A DNA stretch of 64,000 nucleotides from Arthrobacter sp. Y81 (GCF_002929335.1 NZ_PJIL01000003.1:248001-312000); one strand, 5' to 3'. Counted from the first letter of the stretch, positions 1-8,509 are shown. Translations and numbers: made by a program. Notes: generated by a model not told the origin, from the sequence alone.

Positions 1-5
1 ACGCC

Positions 6-245
6 ATGTTCGGCGGCTCCGACGCGCCGGGAGTGTTTGGCGACAAGGGCTCGTCCCGGTGGAAGCAGCGCGCTCTCTACGATGCGGTGCGCGATGCCTA
101 CGCCTGGTCCACGCCGGGAGTAAACCTGGCCCGCGTCTCGATTCACGACGAGGTTGGAGGCCTCAACGTCCATTGGGCAACCAGCCACGGGCTCCTGCTG
201 GACCCTGTGGAGCTGAGGGAATTCATCGAATCGCGCACGGCCTAG
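6..245 (+). CDS. hypothetical protein, probably truncated by the window edge
   Basis: Open frame of 79 codons that stays open to the left edge, so the ATG at 6 may be internal and the true start may lie outside. The visible part is acidic to neutral, with no membrane segment or signal peptide. It ends with a short helical tail (VELREFIESRTA). I recognise no family. The codon pattern is G/C-rich at third positions, which supports coding. It is followed by about 170 nt of non-coding sequence. Confidence 0.5.
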   Translation: MFGGSDAPGVFGDKGSSRWKQRALYDAVRDAYAWSTPGVNLARVSIHDEVGGLNVHWATSHGLLLDPVELREFIESRTA

Positions 246-294
246 GGATCCGGATCTGCCGGATCGCGGTGACTCTGCCATCCCGCCAGTTGCC

Positions 295-329
295 GAATTC
301 ATGAATTCCTCAACTTACTGTCCAGTAAG
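295..329. repeat. two small inverted repeats upstream of a hypothetical gene
   Basis: Position 295-308 is a 14-nt palindrome made of two GAATTC units separated by AT. Position 314-329 is CTTACTG-TC-CAGTAAG, a perfect 7-bp inverted repeat with a 2-nt centre. They lie 86-120 nt before the start at 415. Either could be an operator for that gene, but nothing else supports this. Confidence 0.3.
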
Positions 330-414
330 GGTTCTGCCTGCAGAACGCAGCGGCTAGCCTGTCATAGAGGCCGGGGGGAGGTCCCCGGCTGGAGGCTACA
401 GAGGACCAGCGAGA

Positions 415-711
415 ATGCCAAGCACAGTGACCTTTTCGGTGACAACCATGCCCAGGAGCGGCTCAGAAGGCAGCTTCCGGGAAATCGTCCGCAACCTGCG
501 GACGGATGAACTTGAGGACTGCTTCCTGACGGTCTTCCACGTCGGCGACTCATTTGCCCTGCTCAGCGGTGAAGCCATCCACAGCGCGCACACTGCCACC
601 AACGATGCGCTCCGCGCCTACCTCCTCCGCCGCCTCGCTGGCAACGGCATCGGCCTTGACTTTGACGTGAGGATTGACCGCGACTCAGAGGCAGCCCGTT
701 CCCGTTCGTAA
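415..711 (+). CDS. small hypothetical protein (98 aa)
   Basis: No family recognised. The protein is soluble and mixed alpha/beta, with an amphipathic first half (FREIVRNLRTDELEDCFLT) and a Ser/Arg-rich end. A purine-rich stretch (AGAGGACC) lies about 10 nt before the ATG as a possible ribosome binding site. A minus-strand frame overlaps it, but the plus frame has the more natural amino-acid composition and the ribosome site. Followed 43 nt later by the MDMPI-like gene on the same strand. Confidence 0.55.
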   Translation: MPSTVTFSVTTMPRSGSEGSFREIVRNLRTDELEDCFLTVFHVGDSFALLSGEAIHSAHTATNDALRAYLLRRLAGNGIGLDFDVRIDRDSEAARSRS

Positions 712-754
712 TCCCATCAGGGCTGGGAGCGAAGCCGCGCGTTAGGCTCATCCC

Positions 755-1450
755 ATGTCGTCCGAACGCTATCTTGCCGCGCTGGCCAGCTCAGTTGACA
801 CCTTAACCTCGCTCGCCCGCCAGTCCGACGACGTCCTGTCCCGTTCCGTACCGGCGTGCCCTGGATGGTCACTCGATCAGCTGTTCGGGCACCTCGGCTC
901 CATTGAACGCTGGGCGGCCGCCGTGGTTCTGGGCGGCAAATACGTCGAGGAGCCGGCGCCCCCGGCCTTGGGTGCCTCCTCGTGGTTTTTCGATGGCACG
1001 GGACCGTTCCTCGAGACTATGGCGGCACTTGACCCGGAGGCACCGTGCTGGAACTTCGGACCGCCGCCGCGCACGGCGGGTTTCTGGCTTCGCCGTCAGG
1101 CGCACGAACACGCCATCCACCTCATCGATGCCAGCCAGGCTTCCGGCCGGGAGGTGCCGGACCTTGGAGCCGACTTCATGCTCGACGGCGTCGACGAGGT
1201 CCTGGCAATGTTCGCCCCGCGGCAGCTGCGGCTCGGGCGGATGCAGCAGGAGGAGAAGGCCGTGTCATTCCACGTGCCCGGGGCCGGCAGCTGGACGGTG
1301 GGTCCGGGACCCGTTGCGGCATCTGTGACCGCGCAACTCCCCGACATGTACCTCGGCCTCTGGGGCCGGTCGAACCTCGAAGACACGGCCGTCATTGGTG
1401 GTGACGTTTCCCTTGCCCTTCGCGTCCTGCGTGGTCCGCTGACACCGTGA
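755..1450 (+). CDS. maleylpyruvate isomerase family mycothiol-dependent protein
   Basis: The 231-aa protein fits the DinB-like MDMPI_N fold. The motif PGWSLDQLFGHLG (about residues 29-41) and RRQAHEHAIHLID (about 113-125) supply the three metal-ligand positions (His, Glu/His, His) of this family. Family members bind a divalent metal and use mycothiol as a thiol cofactor, for example in maleylpyruvate isomerisation or thiol-transfer detoxification. The true substrate cannot be read from sequence. There is no Shine-Dalgarno; a TAGGCT hexamer 6 nt before the ATG suggests a leaderless transcript. Neighbours give no pathway. Confidence 0.85.
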   Translation: MSSERYLAALASSVDTLTSLARQSDDVLSRSVPACPGWSLDQLFGHLGSIERWAAAVVLGGKYVEEPAPPALGASSWFFDGTGPFLETMAALDPEAPCWNFGPPPRTAGFWLRRQAHEHAIHLIDASQASGREVPDLGADFMLDGVDEVLAMFAPRQLRLGRMQQEEKAVSFHVPGAGSWTVGPGPVAASVTAQLPDMYLGLWGRSNLEDTAVIGGDVSLALRVLRGPLTP

Positions 1451-1586
1451 GCCGGCGGCCTACCTCTTACCTGCTGACGTGCCGGACCTTCTTGGATAAG
1501 CTCAGGTTCTGACGGGCCTCCGGCCCAACCGCCCCGACACTTCGGCCAGGGCCGAAAGATCGCCGGGCTGAGCAGAGAGGCCAGCC

Positions 1587-2753
1587 ATGGACTTCTTATC
1601 GGATAGAGCGCGATCCCTTGACCCGTTCCCCCATTACCGGAGGATGAGGGAGACCTCTCCTGTCTTCCATGACGAGCAATCCGGGAGCTGGCACGTTTTC
1701 AGGTATGACGACGTGCAGCGTGTGCTTTCCGAACATGCCACGTTCTCCTCGAGGATGGGCGGTGACGACCCGTCGGAGACAGGCCAGCTGTTTGCGGCGA
1801 GTTTAATCACTGCTGATCCGCCGCGGCACCGGCAGTTGCGCTCCCTGGTGAACCAGGCGTTCACGCCGAAGGCGGTGGATGCCCTTGCTCCCCGCATCTC
1901 ACAACTCACGGACGAATTGCTGGACGGGATCGCTTCCACTGGAACAGCGGACCTTATCGCGGGGTTGGCGTACCCGCTGCCAGTGATCGTGATAGCAGAA
2001 CTCATGGGCATTCCCCCCGCTGACCGTGACCGTTTCAAGCAGTGGTCTGATGTCATCGTCAGCCAAACGCGAACGGGAGCAGAGAATGCCGACCACCACG
2101 CCACCAACGTTGAGATGACCGGGTACTTCCTGGACCTGATAGAACAGCGCCGAAGCCGGCCCGGGAATGACCTGATCAGCAGCCTGCTCTCCGCCGAGAT
2201 TGACGGGCAGAAACTGAGCGTGGCCGAACTGCTGGGCTTCTGCAGCCTGCTGCTCGTAGCCGGGAATGAAACGACCACCAACCTGATAGGCAATGCTGTT
2301 CTGTGTTTCGCCGAAGTGCCAGGAACAATCGAACGGCTCCGCGCCGAGCAGTCGCTGCTGCCGCAGGCAATAGAAGAAGTGCTGCGCTATCGTTCCCCGG
2401 TCCAGTCCATGTACCGGGTGACGGCTGCTGACACCACGTTGGGCGGCGTCCAGGTGCCGGCCGGCGTCCCGTTGGTGGCGTGGATCGGCTCGGCAAACCG
2501 CGATGAGCGGCACTTCCCGCGGCCTGACCAGTTCGATATCGACCGCGGGCCTTCCCGGCATCTCGCCTTCGGCCAGGGCATCCACTTCTGTCTCGGAGCC
2601 CCGCTAGCCAGACTGGAGGCAGTGATCGCCCTGCAGGCTGTGCTGTCCCGCCTGCCCGGACTGACACTCACCGCAGGGTCGCAGCTGGAACGGATGGACA
2701 GCACCATCGTCTATGGACTCACGGAGCTCCCTGTCAGCTGGCAGGCGGGCTGA
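1587..2753 (+). CDS. cytochrome P450
   Basis: The 388-aa soluble bacterial P450 carries all core signatures: I-helix AGNETTT (about residues 226-232, oxygen activation), K-helix ExxR in EEVLRYRSPV (about 262), and the heme-binding loop FGQGIHFCLG, with the proximal cysteine near 335. It should hydroxylate or otherwise oxidise a small hydrophobic substrate using two electrons from a ferredoxin system. No ferredoxin or reductase gene lies beside it, so it must borrow partners from elsewhere. The start is supported by GAGAGG about 6 nt before the ATG. It resembles the CYP107/CYP105-type actinobacterial P450s in length and motif spacing, but the subfamily is not assigned. It is convergent with the next gene, with 59 nt between them. 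Confidence 0.95.
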   Translation: MDFLSDRARSLDPFPHYRRMRETSPVFHDEQSGSWHVFRYDDVQRVLSEHATFSSRMGGDDPSETGQLFAASLITADPPRHRQLRSLVNQAFTPKAVDALAPRISQLTDELLDGIASTGTADLIAGLAYPLPVIVIAELMGIPPADRDRFKQWSDVIVSQTRTGAENADHHATNVEMTGYFLDLIEQRRSRPGNDLISSLLSAEIDGQKLSVAELLGFCSLLLVAGNETTTNLIGNAVLCFAEVPGTIERLRAEQSLLPQAIEEVLRYRSPVQSMYRVTAADTTLGGVQVPAGVPLVAWIGSANRDERHFPRPDQFDIDRGPSRHLAFGQGIHFCLGAPLARLEAVIALQAVLSRLPGLTLTAGSQLERMDSTIVYGLTELPVSWQAG

Positions 2754-2812
2754 GCCGGACGACAGAGCACATCTGACGCCGGATATCAGCGGGATGGTCG
2801 CCCAAGAAGTCC

Positions 2813-4090
2813 CTACATCAGGGGCCCAACGCCGGCGTCGTCAGGCACTTGGTCGAGGCCAAGGTCAGCCAGCACCGAATCATCATCGAAAACATTCGCA
2901 ATGCAGCGGATGAGGGCCGGCGGCACGCGGAAGTGGGTGTCGATCGTCAGCAGCCCCAGTTCAGCGAGGTCTTCCAGACGCTTCACGGCCAGGTTCGTCA
3001 AAATGCCGGCCATTGCCTTTTCCGCTTCCGGCGCGTTGTCCGGGGCGGCCAGGGCCCGGGCTCTCTCCGGCGGATCCGACGTTGCCGCCGCGAGCAGGAT
3101 CGATGCCTGCAGCCCCGAAGCTATCCTCTCCCACGGCTGTTCCGGATCCCAATCGAGCACCGCTGCCACCAGGAACTGGTCAACAAGGAACACCAATTCC
3201 TCGAGCCGCTTTGAGGGTTCACCGACAAGAAAGACGCTGGAATCTGCGGTGGGCACCGCCTTCGTCGGCTTGAGCTCAATCAGCTCGGTCGCCTCCAGCG
3301 CGTTCCATAGCAGGGCCAGCAGCGGCACCTCGTACATACTCCGTACGGTTGGTACCTCGTCCGCGGAACCCGCAGTGGCCGGCAGCGGGGAATCTTCCTG
3401 TTTGATACCACCCTTGACGGCGACGCCGACGCACGCGGCAGCCGCTGCAATGTCCCGTAAGCGAAGCGCGCCGGTCGTGGTAACCGGCTTGCCTTCGCCC
3501 ACCCACTGCAGCAGCGCCGTGGCCCGTTGGATCAGAGGCAGGTTGGAGAAGACCTCCACGGCTTCTTCTTCCGGAATCTCGGGAACCTCAAGATAAACCT
3601 GTCCGCCGTCGTCCTCTCCAGTGGTGTCGAAGACGTCCAGAGCGTCGGCCAGTTGAGCTGGGGTCCCGCTCCACCGTCCGGTCTCCCCGAGGAATTCGAC
3701 AAAGGCGTGAACGGCGTCCACGACGAAGTTACTGCTCTCGAAGGCGCCCATCGGTCCGGTCAAGGTCTCGGTCGTGTCAACTATGGCAAAGACTTCGTCC
3801 GAGATCGCGACTGACAAGCCGCCAAGTTCCAAATTTGTCACGTCGGCCGCGGCCGTTCTTTCCATGTAGCGGCCCATTACAGCTTTGATCTGGGTCAGGC
3901 ACTCTACGGCAGCCACCGCGGAGTCGGGCGATCCTTCCTCGAACCACCGGACGAAAGCCGGCGTGAGGGCATCCACGGCTCGATCGGCCCGGAAGGTGCT
4001 CAGGGATCGAGGTGTGGCGGTCCCGCGGCCGGGGCTGCCCACGCCGCTGGCGCCCTTGCCCTTTTGCCTGTTCCTGCTGTTCTTGCCCAT
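2813..4090 (-). CDS. hypothetical protein with a WVGxGKxVTxTGxLR segment
   Basis: The 425-aa product starts at the ATG at 4090, preceded by CAGGGG; the longer frame upstream looks non-coding. The N-terminus is a basic low-complexity tail (KNSRNRQKGKG), followed by an all-helical acidic protein. Around the middle sits LLQWVGEGKPVTTTGALRL, a pattern I associate with a recurring winged-helix-like segment of actinobacterial hypothetical proteins; this is recollection, not a search. No signal peptide, membrane helix or catalytic motif is seen. It is divergent from the DUF2087 gene. Confidence 0.7.
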   Translation of the reverse strand: MGKNSRNRQKGKGASGVGSPGRGTATPRSLSTFRADRAVDALTPAFVRWFEEGSPDSAVAAVECLTQIKAVMGRYMERTAAADVTNLELGGLSVAISDEVFAIVDTTETLTGPMGAFESSNFVVDAVHAFVEFLGETGRWSGTPAQLADALDVFDTTGEDDGGQVYLEVPEIPEEEAVEVFSNLPLIQRATALLQWVGEGKPVTTTGALRLRDIAAAAACVGVAVKGGIKQEDSPLPATAGSADEVPTVRSMYEVPLLALLWNALEATELIELKPTKAVPTADSSVFLVGEPSKRLEELVFLVDQFLVAAVLDWDPEQPWERIASGLQASILLAAATSDPPERARALAAPDNAPEAEKAMAGILTNLAVKRLEDLAELGLLTIDTHFRVPPALIRCIANVFDDDSVLADLGLDQVPDDAGVGPLM

Positions 4091-4334
4091 ATTGCCCCTG
4101 CCCGTTTGCCAATCTGGTGTTACGACGACGGTACTTACCGTATGGGACTCCTGCCAGTTCTGCGCGGTGACGAGGCGGACTAAGGGGTCCGATGTCGCAC
4201 TGTTGCAAGCTGTGTCTGCAACATTGCTGCGGTTTCCGTTACACCCCTGCAGGACTACGATTTTGCCTGTTGACCACGTAGACGGTGACCAGCTAGACGC
4301 AGAGTGAGGAGTGGCTGTGGCTGGAGGGACGAGG

Positions 4335-4841
4335 ATGAGCGGACCGCACTGGCGGCGGGTAATGGCGGCCCTCGCCAACCACGACGCGCGGACCGCCTAC
4401 GCCCAGATAGTGCTCGGCGCCAAGCTCCCCGAGGAGATATCCGAGCTGAATGACCAACGGCGAAACCGTGCCGTCGCTGCCCTGCTTGAGTCCGGGCTCG
4501 TCGAACGGAATGCTGCCAGCGAACTGGCGGCGCCTGAAACGATCTTCCGCGATCTCCTCACGCAACAACCCCGGCGACAGGCGCAGACCGGAGTGGCTCG
4601 CTTCATGCGCTTGGGCAGGATCGAGAGGTATCCGGCCAACATGGCGGAACGGCGGGAGCTCCTGGCCTGGATTGTCAGCGAAGCCATCGAGCCGGGCGAA
4701 CGTCTGACGGAAAAACGGGTCAATGAACGGCTCCTCAGCTACACCGATGACGTCGTGATGCTGCGCCGCTACATGATCGACTTCGGACTATTGGAACGGA
4801 CCCCCTCGGGCTCGTCCTATTCCCGGCCGGAGGAAAGATAG
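4335..4841 (+). CDS. DUF2087 domain-containing protein
   Basis: The C-terminal half (about residues 85-160) matches the DUF2087 pattern: GRIERYPANMAERRELLAWI, then GERLTEKRVNERL, a DDVVMLRRYMID core and a GLLER ending. This domain is often linked to HTH regulators, and the N-terminal half looks like a small helix-rich (possibly winged-helix) module. The start at ATG 4335 is chosen because GGAGGG lies 6 nt upstream; GTG codons at 4311 and 4317 would add 8 or 6 residues. The function is probably regulatory, but this is inference. Confidence 0.8.
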   Translation: MSGPHWRRVMAALANHDARTAYAQIVLGAKLPEEISELNDQRRNRAVAALLESGLVERNAASELAAPETIFRDLLTQQPRRQAQTGVARFMRLGRIERYPANMAERRELLAWIVSEAIEPGERLTEKRVNERLLSYTDDVVMLRRYMIDFGLLERTPSGSSYSRPEER

Positions 4842-4890
4842 GCGCTCGGGTGCCGCACCTCAGCCGTCGGATGCGCTCTACACTGTCTGG

Positions 4891-5703
4891 ATGGAAGTCA
4901 CGGTCAGCGAAGCGCCTGTGCATTACGCCGAGTACGGCAGCGGTACGCCGGTTCTCGCTCTGCACGGGGCTGGTGTGGATCATCGCGAGATCGCCGGCGC
5001 CCTTGAACCGATATTCCGCAACGTGACAGGCTTTCGGCGCCTGTATCCGGACCTGCCCGGGATGGGCCGCACGCTGGCACCCGAGACGATCACGAGCAAC
5101 GATGACGTACTTGATCTCCTGCTTGGCCTTATCGACAGCATCGTTGGTGATGAACAGTTTCTTGTCGTTGGCCACTCTTACGGTGGCTACTTAGCCCGTG
5201 CAATTGCCAATCTGAGACCTGATCGGGCCGTCGGGCTAGCACTAATCTGCCCGGTTGGCGCGTATACACGTGACGTGCCCAAGCACGAGGTCCTTGTTTC
5301 CTCGGCTGATCTGACCGGCGATCTGGACCCGGATCTCGAGGCTACTTACCGTAGCTACTTCGTGGTGCAGACGGCTGAAACGCTGCACCGGTTTCAGGAG
5401 TATGTGGCTCCCGCAGACTCACTCGCTGACGAGTCGGGCCTGATGCGAATCTTTTCGCACTGGGAGCTAAGGAATCGGCCGGAAGCCGCGAAAGTCTATC
5501 CTCATCCAGCGCTGGTCCTTGCCGGGCGACAGGATGCCACGGCAGGATACTCAGGCCTTGGGGAGTTGATCGAGCATTACCCTCGCGCCACCTTTGCCGT
5601 ACTCGATCGCGCCGGCCACGCATTGATGCACGAGCAACCCGGCCTCGTCCAAGCCCTCGTTGCCGAATGGCTCACGCGCGTGCGGGAGCACTCGACGACA
5701 TGA
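4891..5703 (+). CDS. alpha/beta hydrolase
   Basis: The 270-aa protein has the oxyanion-hole motif LHGAG (about residue 27), a nucleophile elbow GHSYGG (Ser about 96), a candidate acid in AGRQDATAGY (about 216) and a catalytic His in RAGHALMHEQP (about 243). It should be a cytosolic serine hydrolase acting on an ester or similar bond; the substrate is unknown. No Shine-Dalgarno is visible, but TACACT lies 6 nt before the ATG, consistent with a leaderless mRNA. Base composition appears less extreme than in the core genes, which may indicate recent acquisition. Confidence 0.9.
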   Translation: MEVTVSEAPVHYAEYGSGTPVLALHGAGVDHREIAGALEPIFRNVTGFRRLYPDLPGMGRTLAPETITSNDDVLDLLLGLIDSIVGDEQFLVVGHSYGGYLARAIANLRPDRAVGLALICPVGAYTRDVPKHEVLVSSADLTGDLDPDLEATYRSYFVVQTAETLHRFQEYVAPADSLADESGLMRIFSHWELRNRPEAAKVYPHPALVLAGRQDATAGYSGLGELIEHYPRATFAVLDRAGHALMHEQPGLVQALVAEWLTRVREHSTT

Positions 5704-5800
5704 CGTAGTCGGCAGCGCTGCGCGACCCGCCCTGCTAAGGCTCCGTCGACCATCGGGCGACGCGGCCACATAGCCATGGCGCGTGTGAGAGACTCGCGAC

Positions 5801-6229
5801 GTGGACGATGCTTCCGAAGGTGCCCTGCACCATATCGAACTGTGGGTGCCCGACTTCAAGAGGGCCAAGGATGAATGGGGCTGGATTCTCTCCAGCTTGG
5901 GATATGAGACCTATCAAACCTGGACACGCGGGATCAGCTGGCGACGGGGCGGCCTTTACATCGTCGTGGAAGAATCCCCGGACCTGAGCAGCCGCGAGCA
6001 CCAGCGCACCTCGGCCGGGCTGAATCACCTGGCGTTCAAGACCGGAAACCGGCAGCGCGTGGACGCTCTGGCGCGGGAGAGTTCACACCACGGTTGGAGC
6101 CAGTTGTTTGCCGACAAGTACCCGCATGCAGGTGGTCCGGACCACTATGCGGCATACCTGGCCAACTCCGACGGTTTCGAGATAGAGCTCGTGGCGACTG
6201 TCCAAGTTGCTCGGAAGAATCTCGGGTAG
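5801..6229 (+). CDS. VOC family protein (glyoxalase / bleomycin-resistance fold)
   Basis: A 142-aa single-domain VOC protein with a GTG start. The opening beta strand HHIELWVPDFKRAKDEW carries a metal-ligand His. The centre has AGLNHLAFKT with a second candidate His, and the end GFEIELVA carries the usual Glu. Such proteins bind a divalent metal and act as dioxygenases, epimerases, glyoxalases or drug-binding proteins. The specific role is open. It lies 97 nt after the hydrolase gene on the same strand and may be co-transcribed. Confidence 0.85.
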   Translation: MDDASEGALHHIELWVPDFKRAKDEWGWILSSLGYETYQTWTRGISWRRGGLYIVVEESPDLSSREHQRTSAGLNHLAFKTGNRQRVDALARESSHHGWSQLFADKYPHAGGPDHYAAYLANSDGFEIELVATVQVARKNLG

Positions 6230-6272
6230 ATCCGAGTTTCCATTCCGCACGCCGGCGGCCTACTTCGGAATC

Positions 6273-6767
6273 TCAGTCGTGTTTCATCGCAGGGCTTCGC
6301 ATTCCGCTGTAGGCTACCCCGACCCCTGCCAGGAAAATCAGGACAGCGAGATAGACCGGGCCGAGGTGCCCCAGCGTGGCCAGACCCCACGGGTAATGTG
6401 CGGGGACGGCCACTGCGAGTCCGACGGTCGGGACCACAACGGCTGTGGCGAAGGCCCACCGTTCTCCTCGGCGCACCCCGTACCAGGACAGGCCTGCGAT
6501 GGCCAGCCCGGTCGCAGCGATGAAGCCGCCGAGCGCAATGTGCAGATGGCTGATGTAGTGATGCAGCTGCGGGCTGAACGCCTCGACCTCCGCCATCCCC
6601 TTGTCCACTTGATCGGGGCCGATGCCCAGCTCAAGGAAGGCGCCCGTAAAGTTGAGTCCCAGGAAGGCTACGGCGTATACAACGAAGGCCAGCCCGGCAA
6701 GCGTCATGAGAGCGGCTCCCGCCCGGAGGCGGGTCTGGTTCCCCGGGGTAGTTTGGATGGCAGGCAT
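6273..6767 (-). CDS. four-helix membrane protein, unknown function
   Basis: The 164-aa product starts at ATG 6767, which has a purine-rich GAGAGGGGG about 9 nt upstream; a GTG at 6776 is possible. Four hydrophobic segments are visible: about residues 17-40, 75-97, 105-125 and 130-152. His-rich connectors (QLHHYISHLHIALGG) sit between helices 1 and 2. I do not recognise the family. It is convergent with the VOC gene. Confidence 0.75.
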   Translation of the reverse strand: MPAIQTTPGNQTRLRAGAALMTLAGLAFVVYAVAFLGLNFTGAFLELGIGPDQVDKGMAEVEAFSPQLHHYISHLHIALGGFIAATGLAIAGLSWYGVRRGERWAFATAVVVPTVGLAVAVPAHYPWGLATLGHLGPVYLAVLIFLAGVGVAYSGMRSPAMKHD

Positions 6768-6872
6768 AGCCACCACCCCCTCTCATATTCACGTAGGTAC
6801 TCGATAAGAGCCCCCTGATCGTAGGCCTTTCAAGAGAGACTCCTGAATAGGAGGCGCGCGTGGGGGGCCAAC

Positions 6873-7499
6873 TCAGGCGCGATCGGGCAAGCTACCCGTG
6901 GGCGCGGGCATACCTGCGACCATTCCCGCCCACAACAGGTCGGTTGTCGCAAGGGTCAGGTCGTCCACGGATGCTCCATCGAGGAGGTTTCCGGCCGCCA
7001 ACAGTGCGGCTCCATGGAGGCTCACGAAGCATACGAGCGCGAGCCTGTCGGCGTCGCCTGAGGCCAAGTCTCCGGCGTCCTGGGCTTCTGCGATGAGTGC
7101 TCTGGCGATCCGCATGCCGTCTTCGCCGATGTTGCGCAGTTCTTCGCTGGCATCAGGGTGGTGCTTGGTGGAGTGCATCACGGCCAGCTGGACCGGGTGG
7201 GTGACTGCGAAGTCCACGTAGGCTCTTGCGATCAGGACAAAGCGTGAATGGTGGCCTCCGGCAGCTTCCGACGCTCCTTTTATCCGGGCGTTCATTTCAC
7301 GGAAGCCGTCGAGGGCTAGGGCATCGAGAAGCGCCTGCTTGTCACGGAAGTGCTTTCCGGGCGCCGCGTGGCTCACGCCCAGTTCACGTGCGAGTTGCCG
7401 CAGGGAAAGTCCCTCGACGCCTGCTTCCTCGATGATTTCCGTTGCACGAGCGAGCAACGCCTCGCGGAGGTTGCCGTGATGGTAGGGCTGGTCGATCAT
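6873..7499 (-). CDS. TetR/AcrR family transcriptional regulator
   Basis: The 208-aa regulator has an N-terminal TetR helix-turn-helix (about residues 10-56: LREALLARATEIIEEAG, then LSLRQLARELGVSHAAPGKH). The C-terminal ligand-binding region resembles the WHG-type TetR_C_33 domain. It is divergent from the SDR gene across a 101-nt gap containing overlapping divergent promoters and an inverted repeat. It therefore probably represses both genes and releases on binding a small molecule. The start codon lies 5 nt after a TATACT hexamer and has no Shine-Dalgarno, so the mRNA is likely leaderless. Confidence 0.93.
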   Translation of the reverse strand: MIDQPYHHGNLREALLARATEIIEEAGVEGLSLRQLARELGVSHAAPGKHFRDKQALLDALALDGFREMNARIKGASEAAGGHHSRFVLIARAYVDFAVTHPVQLAVMHSTKHHPDASEELRNIGEDGMRIARALIAEAQDAGDLASGDADRLALVCFVSLHGAALLAAGNLLDGASVDDLTLATTDLLWAGMVAGMPAPTGSLPDRA

Positions 7500-7504
7500 G
7501 CTTC

Positions 7505-7532
7505 AGTATAACCATGATGTAGTCATTGACAA
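7505..7532 (-). promoter_or_regulatory. predicted promoter of tetR (leaderless)
   Basis: Read on the minus strand: -35 TTGTCA (7532-7527), 16-nt spacer, -10 TATACT (7510-7505). The expected start point falls at or next to the A of the ATG at 7499, so the transcript would have no 5' leader. The -35 overlaps that of the divergent SDR promoter. Confidence 0.65.
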
Positions 7533-7537
7533 CAATG
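7524..7537. promoter_or_regulatory. candidate TetR operator
   Basis: CATTG-ACAA-CAATG, a perfect 5-bp inverted repeat with a 4-nt centre, covers the -35 boxes of both divergent promoters. A wider pair, ATGTAG (7518-7523) and CTACAT (7566-7571), flanks the SDR promoter. The position is ideal for repression of both genes by the adjacent TetR protein; this is inference. Confidence 0.5.
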
Positions 7538-7554
7538 GTGTCGCTGCCTACTAT
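7526..7554 (+). promoter_or_regulatory. predicted promoter of the SDR gene
   Basis: TTGACA (7526-7531), exactly 17 nt, then TACTAT (7549-7554). This is close to the consensus for the primary sigma factor, with the start point expected near 7561, about 40 nt before the ATG. Confidence 0.75.
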
Positions 7555-7600
7555 GTTGGCATTGGCTACATAAGCAGCCATGACATAGATCGGATTCGAC

Positions 7601-8389
7601 ATGACCATGACCTTCACCGGAACGACGGCACTCATCACTGGAGCGAGCTCCGGGCTCGGTTCCGAGTTCGCCACGCGGCTTGCGGCGCGCGGGGCCAATC
7701 TTGTCCTGGTTGCACGGCGGACCGACAGGCTTGAGGATCTCGCCCGGAAGCTCCGCGACGCCCACGGCATTTCCGTAACTACGCTATCGAAGGACCTGAG
7801 CCGCCCGGGAGCCGGGACGGAGGTCCACGACGAGCTCACCAGCCGCGGTATCCGCATCGACACCCTGATCAACAACGCGGGCTTCGGCACGCGCGGCCCG
7901 TTGGTCGAGGAAGACCCCGCGGTCATCGCCTCTGAGATCTCCCTCAACGTGGCTTCCCTCGTCGACACCACGCGGGCGTTCCTCCCGGAGATGCTCTCCA
8001 CAGGAAAGGGCGCACTCATCAACGTAGCCAGCACCGCCGCATTTCAGCCGGTGCCTGGGATGGCGGTATACGGAGCAAGCAAGGCCTTCGTCCTGAGCTT
8101 CACGGAAGCGCTGGCACACGAGACGAAGGAATCGGGCCTTCGCGTGCTCGCGCTCTGCCCAGGAGCTACCCGCACCGAGTTCTTCGACGTACTCGGAAGC
8201 CAGGCCGCAGCAGTCGGCCGGCTGCAGAGCGCCAGCCAGGTCATCGACACTGCCTTTCGCGCCCTCGACCGCCGCACTACACCCGTAAGCGTCGTCTCCG
8301 GCTGGGGAAATTGCATGCTTGCCGGAATGGCCCAGCGCCTCCCCCGGCACATCTCCCTCGCCATCGCCGGCCGAGCAGTACAGGACTAG
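7601..8389 (+). CDS. short-chain dehydrogenase/reductase (SDR)
   Basis: The 262-aa classical SDR has the nucleotide-binding TGASSGLG (about residues 13-20), the structural NNAG motif, an active-site Ser in the LINVAST strand and the catalytic YGASK (Tyr about 157, Lys about 161). It should reduce or oxidise a carbonyl/hydroxyl with NADP(H), as suggested by the basic ARRTDRL after beta strand 2. It is divergent from and probably controlled by the TetR gene, which points to an inducible detoxification or catabolic step. Confidence 0.93.
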   Translation: MTMTFTGTTALITGASSGLGSEFATRLAARGANLVLVARRTDRLEDLARKLRDAHGISVTTLSKDLSRPGAGTEVHDELTSRGIRIDTLINNAGFGTRGPLVEEDPAVIASEISLNVASLVDTTRAFLPEMLSTGKGALINVASTAAFQPVPGMAVYGASKAFVLSFTEALAHETKESGLRVLALCPGATRTEFFDVLGSQAAAVGRLQSASQVIDTAFRALDRRTTPVSVVSGWGNCMLAGMAQRLPRHISLAIAGRAVQD

Positions 8390-8447
8390 TCCGGCCCTGA
8401 CGTTTTCAGGGCGCGAGTCCTGCCGATGTGCAGCCTCCAGAACGGGG

Positions 8448-8489
8448 CAAAAAAGTGGCACCGCGCCAAGTTGTTTGTCGCGGTGCCAC
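8448..8489 (-). terminator. intrinsic terminator of nrdF
   Basis: Perfect 11-bp stem GTGGCACCGCG / CGCGGTGCCAC (8455-8465 and 8479-8489) with a 13-nt loop. On the minus strand it is followed by TTTTTT, a classical Rho-independent terminator closing the nrdHIEF operon. The SDR gene converges on it, so it may also block read-through from that side. Confidence 0.85.
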
Positions 8490-8509
8490 CTAATTTGTCA
8501 TCTCACACG

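Noticed and set aside
295-308. GAATTC-AT-GAATTC palindrome as a phage or plasmid junction
   Set aside because: An isolated 14-nt palindrome occurs by chance; no integrase, tRNA end or repeat pair supports an attachment site.
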